DNA from: Euleptes europaea
Taxonomy: Eukaryota > Chordata > Lepidosauria > Squamata > Sphaerodactylidae
Assembly: GCF_029931775.1 (NCBI RefSeq)
Contig: NC_079315.1
Span: 114,572,274 to 114,636,273, forward strand
Length of the DNA stretch: 64,000 nt
Direction: 5' to 3'
A model generated the notes under the pieces. It was not told the DNA's origin. It saw nothing but the letters and a program-made list of their open reading frames with translations, and ran no database searches. Positions 20,738 through 29,714 of this stretch are shown one piece after another. The position numbers were made by a program, and so were the translations under genes. Each line of letters starts with the position of its first letter. Positions within the stretch are counted from its first letter, which is position 1.

Positions 20738-21375
20738 TAGGATTGCCAACCTCCAGGTAGTCTGAGAAAAATATGCACAAGTACTACTGGGATAGTAGTG
20801 AAAATATAGTACTAGGCTCAAACCAATTAATTTAAATAATACACAAGCAAACTATGCAAACATATATTGTGAACAATGTGTAACATCTACAGACAAGTGA
20901 AAACAGCAGTGATAGTATGTACAAGCAAATCTAAGATGGAAAGTCTTTTTCAAGGTAAGTAAGAGTCTTATCTCTAGGTTGTTTTCTTCAAAAAGCAACA
21001 CAAGGAAGGCTGAAAAAGTCCACAGTAACGCGGTCCGGATGCACACTAGCGTTTTCAGTGCAAAATTGCAGCTTCATCATCTGGAATCTTCATAGATATT
21101 AACTGGTTTGTCTTTGTAGATGCAATAATAGCAATCTAATACAGAGAGAATAATTCAGTCTTGTTGCACCAAAAAGGCTGCTCAAAATGGCTAGTAGCTG
21201 GAGATCTCCTGCTATTACAACTGATCTCCAGCCGATAGAGATCAGTTCCCCTGGAGAAAATGGCCGCTTTGGCAATTGGACTCTATGGCATTGAAGTCCC
21301 TCCCCTCCCCAAACCCCTCCCTCCTCAGGCTCTGCCCGCAAAATCCTCCTGCCGGTGGCGAAGAGGGACCTGTCA
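20738..21375. mobile_element. hAT-like MITE interrupted by a Penelope-like element
   Basis: MITE left end 20738-20760 ('tgccaacctccaggtag') and remainder from about 21187 ('ctagtagctggagatctcc') to 21375 are split by a ~425-bp insert. The insert starts at the recurrent break point and holds a degenerate hammerhead-like motif on the minus strand. No duplication is visible here, so target bases may have been lost. Confidence 0.55.
21044..21086 (-). ncRNA. Degenerate hammerhead-like motif
   Basis: The minus strand reads ATGATGA, then AG-C-TGCAA-TT-TTGCA-CT (a good stem II), then GAAA. The core C before UGAUGA is A here, so the copy is probably inactive. Confidence 0.4.
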
Positions 21376-21379
21376 TTGG

Positions 21380-21515
21380 ACTCTTAATCTGGTGAACCGG
21401 GTTGGTTTCCCCACTCCTCCGCATGAAGCCTGCTTGGGTGACCCTTGGCCAGTCACAGTTCTCTTCGAACTCTCTCAGCCTCACCTACTTCACAAGGTGC
21501 CTATTGTGGGGAGAT
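21380..21515 (+). repeat. CORE-type SINE fragment
   Basis: Starts at 'ggactcttaatctggtgaacc' and breaks off after 'gtgcctattgtggggag'. Confidence 0.6.
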
Positions 21516-21779
21516 ATTCCATATTTTACAAATGGAAGGTTTGTGGCAATCCTGTGTCAAGCAAACTTATCAGCGCCATTTTTCCAACAGCATGTGCTCA
21601 CTTCAAGTCTCTGTGTCACATTTTTAGCAATAAAGTCTCTGTGTCACATTTTTAGCAATAAAGTATCTTTAATTGAGGTATGTACATTTAATTGAGGTAT
21701 GTACATTTTTAAAGGCACACTGTACATTTTAAATGTACATTTTTTAAAGGCACCCTGAACTGCTATTGCACACATTGAT

Positions 21780-22080
21780 AGCGGGCGTGGTCTAGTGGTT
21801 AAGAGCAGCAGTTTGGAGCAGTGGACTCTGATCTGGAGAACCGGGTTTGATCCCCCACTCTTTCACATGAGTGGCGGAGGCTAATCGGGTGAACTGGATT
21901 TGTTTCCCCTCTCCTACCCATGACACCAGCTGGGTGACCTTGGGCTAGTCACATTCTCTTAGCCTCACCTACCTCACAGGGTGTCTGTTGAGGGGAGGGG
22001 AAGGTGATTGTAAGCCGGTTTGATTCTTCCTTAAGTGGCAGAGAAAGTCGGCATATAAAAACCAGCTCTTCTTCTTCTTG
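21780..22080 (+). repeat. tRNA-derived CORE-type SINE, full length
   Basis: From 'gcgtggtctagtggttaaga' to 'ccagctcttcttcttctt'. Confidence 0.8.
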
Positions 22081-22092
22081 AATAGACTACAG

Positions 22093-22284
22093 CAGCAGTT
22101 CCCAAACTTTTTGAGTCATGGAGCACTGTTCAGGAGAGAAATTCATCACGGAGCACTAATTTTCACCTAGTACCTATATACTAAAGTGAACGACAGTAGT
22201 ATTTTTCTTTCCAGTCTCTTCATGGAGTACTAGATGTTTCGCGGAGCACCAAGTGCTTTGTTGAGCACAGTTTGGGAACCACTG
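22093..22284. mobile_element. Non-autonomous hAT with exact 8-bp target duplication
   Basis: Inverted ends CAGCAGTTCCCAAACT and AGTTTGGGAACCACTG flank a 192-bp element that sits between two copies of gactacag. It is unrelated to the commoner AGGGTTGCC MITE. Confidence 0.85.
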
Positions 22285-22559
22285 GACTACAGGACAGTGT
22301 AAAAATAACTTATATGCACTGGGAAACCAACAAATTCGTGTGACTCGGTTTATTGCGGTGGTCTGGAACCAAACCAGCAATATCTCCCAGGTATGCCTGT
22401 CATGCCCTCACAAGTCGTTGTAGTAGAGGGAGGATAAGGATCTCAACATGGGGTTGCTGTTTCCAGTGTCCACGTGTGAGAGGAGCCCCAAAGCCTTTCT
22501 GTGAACGAGTGGAAAATAGCCTCCCCGTTTCTTACATCTGCTTAACACTATCGGAACTG

Positions 22560-23520
22560 CATTAGTTGTGTTTATGGAAGCGGGAGGTCCATCAAGGCAC
22601 GCCAGATAAAAGCCATGCCTTCAAATGAAACAGCTTGATAAATACTTAGCATGCATGTTGCTCCACCTTGGACACGAGACAATTGATTAAAAATAGATCT
22701 CCGCTGCAGAGTCAATCGAACGTGCGCCTGACTGCCATGAAAACAGAGCAAACGATGTTTATTACCACCTGTGAAAAAGCCTTAGGAGCAGACATTTTCT
22801 GGGGTTGAAGCACCCGGAGACATTTCAAGAGCTTTAAATACCCCTGGAAAGAAGTGATTACCCTATTCGAGGGCCACAGGAGGCCTTTGGCAGGCGACAC
22901 AATGGAGTCCATGTTTCACTGTCTCTCTCCCGGGTCTTCCTTGCTCAACGAGCCCTCTTATCAAAGCAGGATTTCATAGCCGCTATCAAGACACTGTGAA
23001 ACTGTCAGGCGCTGTGCTCTGATTGGGTAATAAAACCCGTCAACCATTCAGAATTAAGGAGTTCATATAGTGTATGATTACTGCGAAATAAAATCTCAGC
23101 GACGATGCAAATCAGAACCCGACCGCCAATCGAAATGGAAGATATAAGTGAGGAGAATTTGTCAATTTATGCATCGCTAGCTGTATAGTATCCCTGAGCT
23201 CCAGTTATTATTTGCTTTGTTATCTGAATTACAGTAATGCCCAGAGGCCATGCACAGTTGATATCATACAACACATAATTGTTTTAGCTTGGAATCCGTT
23301 ATTAATCTTGACACCTGCATTTTGGGTAAATAACAATTAGAACCTGACGAGTTTTTTAATTACTACTGCAAACTCTATTTACATCACCCACAAAATAAAA
23401 ATATTAAACGAGGCAATAATGAAATTAACCAGCTAAACAGCAGAGCCACGCTAGCTACTTAAAATAGACGTATCTTAAAATCACACACACAGTATACAAG
23501 CATTAAGTAATGAATGCATG
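22560..23520. promoter_or_regulatory. Candidate conserved developmental enhancer
   Basis: About 960 bp without any repeat, embedded in dense repeats. It is rich in homeodomain-type cores (TAAT/ATTA many times, such as ATTAATCTTG and TTTTTTAATTACT) and AATAA-rich tracts, and has no long open frame. Such islands beside SKOR2 or SMAD2 are commonly conserved enhancers. The call is inference from composition and repeat absence. Confidence 0.4.
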
Positions 23521-23632
23521 AGCACTAATTAAGTCATAATTTTGCTTGCTGCTTTAAGTGCATAGTAAAATGAGTTCCCCTGTGTCTTGCACTCTTGAAG
23601 TTAAGAGCGTTTCCCATGTTACGTTTGGAAGT

Positions 23633-23820
23633 AGGGTTGCCAGCTCCGGGTTGGGAAATACCTGGAGATTTTGGGGGCGGAGCCTGAGGAGGGCAGGGTT
23701 TGGGGAGGGGAAGGACTTCAATGGCATAGAGTCCAATTGCCAAAGCGGCCATTTTCTTCAGGGGAACTGATTTCTATTGCCTGGGGATCTCCAGCCATCA
23801 CCTGGAGGTTGGCAACCTTA
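23633..23820. mobile_element. hAT-like MITE
   Basis: TAGGGTTGCC to GGCAACCTTA, flanked by tttggaag and tttggatg (7 of 8 match). Confidence 0.75.
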
Positions 23821-23821
23821 T

Positions 23822-24200
23822 TTGGATGTCACACCTGTGTATACGGAATGGTGAAATCTCCTGCGGAACCAAGCAAAATTGTGATGGGGAATATGGGATT
23901 GAAACATATTCCCCATGAGGAAAAGCTTTCTAGAGCTTCTGAAAAAGAACAACAGCTAGACATAATAGAGCAGCTTATACATTTATGGAAGCTGTGGAGA
24001 GGGAAATTCTTTTCCTTCTCTTGTAGTACTAAAACACAGGTTCACCCAGCAAAAATAATTAGCAGCCTATTCAGGCAAGACAAAAGGAAGTACTTCTTCA
24101 CACGATGCATGACTGATGTATAGAATTCACTAGTACAAAATGTTGCAATAGCTAATTAAGGCCAAAGTAGACAGGGCAGAAAACAATCTGTGTACATACA
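23822..24200. other. No gene recognised
   Basis: The 150-codon frame starting at 23671 begins inside a MITE and has no family features. A diverged LINE tail around 24040-24110 ('gcaagacaaaaggaagtactt') is likely. Confidence 0.4.
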
Positions 24201-24203
24201 CTG

Positions 24204-24776
24204 TGGTTGCCAGCTCCAGGTTGGGAAATTCCTGGAGATTGGGAGACATGGTTTGGGGGCAGGGGAGGAACCTCAACAGGGTATAATGCCATAGAGTCCA
24301 CCCTCCAAAGCAACCATTTTCTCCAGGGGAACTGATCTCTGTAGTCTGGAGACCAATTGTAATTAAGAACATAAGAAAGGCCCTGCTGGATCAGACCAAG
24401 GCCTATCAAGTCCAGCAGTCTGTTCACACAGTGGCCAAACAGGTGCCTCTAGGAAGCCCACAAGCAAGATGACTGCAGCAGCACCATCCTGCCTGTGTTT
24501 CACAGCACCTAATATAATAGGCATGCTCCTCCGATCCTGGAGATAATAGGTATGCATCATGACTAGTATCCAGTTTTCTAGTAGCCATGGATAGCCCTCT
24601 CCTCCATGAACGTGTCCACCCCCCTCTTAAAGCCTTCCAAGTTGGCAGCCATCACCACATCCTTGGTCAGGAAGTTCCACAATTTAACTATGCGTTGTGT
24701 AAAGAAATATTTCCTTTGATCAGTTTGGATCTCTCACCCTCCTGCTGAGATCTACTGTCCATACCTGGCAACCCTA
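24204..24776. mobile_element. hAT-like MITE split by a CR1-type insertion
   Basis: MITE text runs to 24364. A minus-strand CR1-type 3' region (24365-24745, starting 'aagaacataagaaaggccc') follows, and the MITE end 'acctggcaaccctaga' closes at 24776. Confidence 0.6.
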
Positions 24777-25089
24777 GATTAAAGCCAGATCTTCACAATC
24801 ATGCAAAAAACAGGTTATTGGTGAGTTGACTTGTTTTAATGGAAAGAGAAAAAAAGGAAACTTGAGCGAGGACTTCTAAACCCTCCTGTCCACAGAACAG
24901 GATGTCCTACCTCTGTTGCCTCTTCCCAGTGGTTTTTTTTAAAACATTAGTAATCACTGCTGAGAAAAGCCATGGGGATAAAGGATTACAGGGAGGTAAA
25001 CTACCACACAGGGACAGTTTATTTCCCCTTATCCATATCCCTGTTCTGCTCCACAAAGTAGACTTCTAGCCACTCGGTTCACTTTCTGC

Positions 25090-25312
25090 ATTGCTTGTGG
25101 CAGACGTGGGGAAGGCCATGGCTCAGTGGAAGAGCATGCAAAAGGTCCCAGGTTCAATCCCTGGCATTTTGTTAAAAAGATCAGGTAGCAGCAGTGAAAG
25201 ACCTCTACCTGAGACACTGGAGAGCCGCTGCCAGTCTGAGTAGACAATACTTACCTTAATGGATTGATGGTCTGATTCAATAGAAGGCAGCTTCATGTGT
25301 TCTTGTTCAAAC
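25090..25312 (+). repeat. tRNA-derived SINE (ggctcagtgg type)
   Basis: Head 'aggccatggctcagtggaag', B box 'aggttcaatcc', tail 'ggcagcttcatgtgttcttg'. Confidence 0.75.
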
Positions 25313-26160
25313 ATGCAGATCTGCCATGGTATGTGATTTGATTTAAAGCACTGTATAGCTTGGGACTAGGGTATCTGAAGGACTTTCTGTTAAGTTCTTG
25401 ACCTGCCACTTATGGAAAGAGTCTTTAATCAGAGGTTTAGGATCGTTTGATTATGGCTTAGCAAAAGTCAATTAATTCACACGCACACAAGAATAGACAA
25501 AGTCCTTTTTGTCCTAGTAAAAACAATCTTTACTAGCTAAAATTAGGGAAAAGGTTCACGGGAGGTTAAAACAAGAAATTCTTACTACATAGCTAAGTTC
25601 CCTAAACATGCCAGAAAAGTTCTGGCAGTCACTAAGCTTAAACACATGGCATTTCTAAAAGATAGAAAAGTCCCATCTTCTCTGGATGAGATTCAAAAGG
25701 TAACTGGGGTACTGCTTTCTCTTCTACACAAAGGAAATAGGAAAGCAGTAAAATGAAGATTACTTGTGTACGTGACAACAAGCATGTATTCAATGAAGCT
25801 CTCACTGACCAATAGCTAATTAACACATTGGAGATTACATCACCTTATAGAACTGGTCAGCATTCTATACAATCAATATTAACCCTTGTCTGTCTGACAT
25901 GTAACAAAGCTCGCTACCTAAGCCTCAACACTTTCTTCTCCCATATCTTCCTAACCAGGAACTAGGATCACAGGGAGAGGCCCTCGTGACTGTCCCATCA
26001 TCCAAAGAAGCTCGTCTGGTGGGTCCATGAGAGAGGACCTTTTTAGGGGCAGCCCCATGGTTATGGAAAAACCTCCTCAGTGTTGGCCGATGACAGTCTT
26101 TCAACCAACAGATTCGTCCCCTGGTGTCCTGGCCCATTAACCCTTAGCTCAGGCCCACAT
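25313..26160. other. No gene recognised; diverged LINE tail at the end
   Basis: Single-copy-looking to about 25930. Then 'gagaggccctcgtgactg' and 'gaccttttttaggggcagcc'-like text resembles an old CR1/L3 3' end. Confidence 0.4.
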
Positions 26161-26163
26161 CAG

Positions 26164-26370
26164 TAGGGTTGTTAGGTCCCTCTTCGCCACCCGCAGGAGG
26201 TTTTTGGAATGGAGCCTGAGGAGGGCGGGGTTTGGGGAGGGACTTCAATGACATAAGAGTCCAATGGCCAAAGCGACCATTTTCTCCAGGTGAACTGATC
26301 ACTATCGACTGGAGATCAGCTGTAATAGCAGGAGCTCTCTAGCTAGTATCTAGAGGTTGTCAACCCTACA
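26164..26370. repeat. hAT-like MITE
   Basis: 'tagggttgttaggtccctc' to 'ggttgtcaacccta'. Confidence 0.7.
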
Positions 26371-26514
26371 CATCAGGGAGGTGGACCCAGCCCCTTCATT
26401 CTTGATCTTTAGGAGGCAGCTAAAGACATTTGTTCTTCTGTCTACCTGCAGTTTTGAAAATGTTGATTTTAACTAGTGGGTTTTATCTATTTTATTGTAC
26501 TTTGTTAATATTTA

Positions 26515-26872
26515 CATTGATCTCCAGATGACCAAGATCATTTTCCCTGGAGAAAATAGCCACTTTGCAGGATGGACTCTGTGGAGGGTGGACTCTTTGG
26601 GGGGTGGACACCTTGCTGAGATCTCTCTTTGGCCCAAACCCTGCCCTCATAGGGTTCCCAAACTCCAGGTGGGGCCTGGACATCTCCCAGAATTATAACT
26701 GATCCCCAGACTAGAGAGATTAGTTCCCCTAGAGGAGACAGCTGTTTTGCAGGGGGAACTCTATTGCATTATAATCTGCTGAAGTCCCTCCCTTCCTCAA
26801 ACTCCCCCCTCCCCAGTCTCCACCTCCAAAATCTCCAGGTATTTCCCAACCCAGAGCGGACAACCCTAGGGG
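26515..26872. repeat. Two overlapping hAT-like MITE copies
   Basis: A fragment at 26515-26650 leads into a nearly complete copy at 26655-26870 that ends 'gcggacaacccta'. Confidence 0.6.
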
Positions 26873-26904
26873 AAGCCTTACATTTAAATTGAGCTCTCTG
26901 TCTC

Positions 26905-27215
26905 AGTGTGGTGTCGTGGTTAAGAGTGGTGGTTTGGAGCGGTGGACTCTGATCTGAAGAACTGGGTTTGATTCCCCACTTCTCCAAATGAGCGGCGGAG
27001 GCTAATCTGGTGAACTGGATTGGTTTCCATACTCCTACGCACGAAGCCCGCTGGGTGATCTTGGGCTAGTCACAGTTCTCTTCGAGCTCTCTCAGCCCCA
27101 CCTACCTCACAGGGTGTCTGTTGTGGGGAGGGGAAGGTGATTGTAAGCCGGTTTGATTCTTCCTTAAGTGGTAGAGAAAGTTGGCATATAAAAACCAACC
27201 CTTCTTCTTCTTCTA
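26905..27215 (+). repeat. tRNA-derived CORE-type SINE, full length
   Basis: 'gtgtggtgtcgtggttaaga' to 'aacccttcttcttcttct'. Confidence 0.8.
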
Positions 27216-27342
27216 TGCAGGAAATGTTATCATGCCAGAAAGTTGCACTGCCATGCCAATATGGCACACTTAGGGAGAATATACACACAATGGCACATTT
27301 AAACCAAATGGGTAGGGAACTGATCTCTATTGTCTGGAGATA

Positions 27343-27600
27343 GGTTTGCCAACCTCCAGGTACTAGTAGCTGGAGATCTCCTGCTATTACAACTGATCTC
27401 CAGCCAATAGAGATCAGTTCCCCTGGAGAAAATGGCCGCTTTGGCAATTGGACTCTGTGGCATTGAAGCCCCTCCCCAAACCCCACCCTCCTCAGGCTCT
27501 ACCCCAAAAACCTCCCACCGGTTGCAAAGAGTGACCTGGCAACTCTACCTGGAGAGCAGTTGTAATAGCAGGAAATTTCCAGCCACCACCTGGAGGTTAA
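27343..27600. repeat. hAT-like MITE plus adjoining fragment
   Basis: A near-complete copy at 27343-27547, followed directly by the last 50 bp of another. Confidence 0.7.
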
Positions 27601-27619
27601 GCAATGAAAAAAACAACCT

Positions 27620-27926
27620 ATTTGGGTACCTAAGACGCAATTTACACACAGGGCTGCACGCCCATGGACTATTGGTTGCGCTGCTACAGAACTGCAATTC
27701 GCTAATTTATCATAGGCTGTATCTAGTCCTATATGTTTAGAAAATTGTATTTAGGTTTTTGGGTTTTGTATTCTGTTATATTTGTATATTAGTATAGATA
27801 AAACACGGGCCTGAAGATTAATGCCCATTAAAACCTGAAAATAATAGGAGTGTGTATACTCTATATTATATCATAATATTGTTTGCATTCTTCTATGATT
27901 GTTGAGGCTACGTGCCGTCCGTTACC
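27620..27926 (+). repeat. Penelope-like candidate with hammerhead-like motif
   Basis: An AT-rich ~300-bp unit with CTGAAGA (27811-27817), a TTAAT/ATTAA stem with a GCCC loop, and GAAA (27837-27840). It ends against the MITE terminus ACCACCTGGAGGTT at 27927, the recurrent break point. Confidence 0.4.
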
Positions 27927-27951
27927 ACCACCTGGAGGTTGGCAACCCTAG
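27927..27951. repeat. hAT-like MITE end
   Basis: Terminal 25 bp only: 'accacctggaggttggcaac' followed by 'ccta'. Confidence 0.6.
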
Positions 27952-28261
27952 CACTTGCAAAGCTGTACACGCAAGTTCTCCTCGCATTTACACCAAGTCT
28001 AAAGATCACGGTTTTCCCCTCATCAGCCTCCACGGGATTTCAATGTCCACGCCATTGAAGGGAAACAACAACAAAAGGGATAAATCAAAAAAGACAATAT
28101 GCATTTTATGGGAGAATGGGAGGCATGGAGAATTTATTGTGAAAATGAACTTCAAATGGGAGAATTTAAGGGTTATTCATTGATTTAATCCATTCTTTAC
28201 TATTATTAGGGATGCTTCTATATTAAAATATACAGCTATTATAATAATCGATTTCAAGACG

Positions 28262-28372
28262 GATAATAGCTATATATTGGTTCTTGTAGGTTCTTGTATC
28301 CGGGCTGTGTAACCGTGGTCTTGGAATTTTCTTTCCACGGTTACACAGCCCGGATAACCTACAAGAACCAAT
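28262..28372. repeat. Foldback repeat
   Basis: 'ttggttcttgtagg' and 'gggctgtgtaaccgtgg' are matched in reverse by 'ccacggttacacagcccgg' and 'cctacaagaaccaa'. The arms are about 45 bp around a short centre. Similar text is a widespread vertebrate repeat whose class I cannot name with confidence. Confidence 0.7.
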
Positions 28373-28584
28373 GAACTCTGACCGTGAAAGCCTTCGACAA
28401 TAGCTATATATGATTTGATAACATGAATTTATTTGATTTGATTTTGATATAAAATATATCTGTATATATTTGACAATATTAGGATTAGAACCTTATACAA
28501 GAGAGTATATAAATTTATAATGAGATAGACGGAGATGGAGGGGAAGTCTCCATATTTTATTTTAATGTACTTATATTTTCAACA

Positions 28585-29030
28585 GTAGAAAAGAGCAAGA
28601 GTCCAGTAGCACCTTAAAGACTAACAAAAATATTTTCTGGCAGGGTATGAGCTTTCGTGAGCCACAGCTCACTTCTTCAGATACAGCTTAGAATGTGAAT
28701 CCATCTGTCTTGAAGTAGAGGAGAGTGAATTCAGACAAGCATTAGTATGTAAACGTTAACAGTATGTAAATGTGAATAGCAGGCGTGATGGGATTAGGTA
28801 TGGAATGCAGAAGAGTCTGTGATGTCGAGGGGAGAGATGGGTGTGGAGAAATCAGCATTGGTAATGGGCCATGAATGCAAGGTCTTTATTCAGCCCAGGT
28901 AAATGCAACAGAATTCTGCTGCAGATTTAAGAGTAGCAGTTCTCTTACAAAGGAATTTCAAAGGGAGATTAGAAAGAGAAACTGCTGAATTACAGTTGAT
29001 ATTCAAACTAAAGTCAATATATTTTCAACA
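28585..29030 (-). repeat. Unclassified reptile interspersed repeat
   Basis: The longest local member of the 'gaagaagtgagctgtggctc' family. On the minus strand it ends in that module plus 'ttagtctttaaggtgctact'. The preceding ~330 bp is new relative to the short copies. Confidence 0.5.
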
Positions 29031-29129
29031 ATAATCCATTCTTTTTTACCTTTTCTGATGACTTTTATTAATTGCTGAATTGTTTGTTTATTTTTATTTT
29101 TTTTTTGAAAAACAAGAACAACTATCCTA

Positions 29130-29623
29130 ACCACAACACAAGGGCGGGAACGGGCCAGCGGGAGCCGCGCCGCCCCAGGCCCGGCGGCGGCGGCGCGTCG
29201 TCGGTGACGTCACGGGCTCGTCATCCCTCCCCGCCACCGCCTCCCGCCTCACTGCGCCTGCGCCGCTCCAGGCCCGGCGGCGGCGGCGGCGGGTCTTTGG
29301 TGACGTCACGTCTCGTCATCCCTCCCCGCCGCCCGCCTCCCGCCTCACTGCGCCTGCGCCGCTCCAGGCCCGGCGGCGGCGGGTCTTTGGTGACGTCACG
29401 TTCTCGTCATCCCTCCCCGCCGCCCGCCTCCCGCCTCACTGCGCCTGCGCCGCTCCAGGCCCGGCGGCGGCGGGTCTTTGGTGACGTCACGTTCTCGTCA
29501 TCCCTCCCCGCCGCCCGCCTCACTGCGCCTGCGCCGCCAAGGCGGCGCAGGCGCAGTAAGGCGGGCGGCGGCGGCGAGCAGGGCCTAGTCGGGGGGCCGC
29601 CGAGGCGGCGTCCGGCGTCGGGG
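29130..29623 (+). promoter_or_regulatory. IER3IP1 CpG-island promoter with tandem CRE and NRF-1 units
   Basis: A strongly GC-rich island carries the palindromic CRE TGACGTCA at 29205, 29301, 29391 and 29482 (spacing 96, 90, 91). The NRF-1-like TGCGCCTGCGC is at 29253, 29349, 29440 and 29524, with an inverted copy at 29545. The units are tandem copies of about 90 bp. The first ATG downstream, at 29624, starts IER3IP1. Confidence 0.75.
29522..29557. repeat. Perfect 17-bp promoter hairpin over two NRF-1-like sites
   Basis: ACTGCGCCTGCGCCGCC, then AA, then its exact reverse complement. It lies about 70 bp upstream of the IER3IP1 start codon, so it could be in the 5' UTR or straddle the transcription start. 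Confidence 0.85.
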
Positions 29624-29714
29624 ATGGCCTTCACGCTGTACTCGCTGCTGCAGGCCGCGCTTCTCTTCGTCAACGCCATCGCGGTGCTGCACGAGGAGCG
29701 CTTCCTCCGCCGCA
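29624..29714 (+). CDS. IER3IP1: IER3IP1 coding exon 1
   Basis: Codes residues 1-30 (MAFTLYSLLQ to EERFLRR) and leaves phase 1 at CGCA|gtgagt. Confidence 0.96.

Noticed and set aside
23671-24123. 150-codon open frame
   Set aside because: It starts inside a hAT-like MITE and continues into LINE-like and AT-rich sequence, with no domain.
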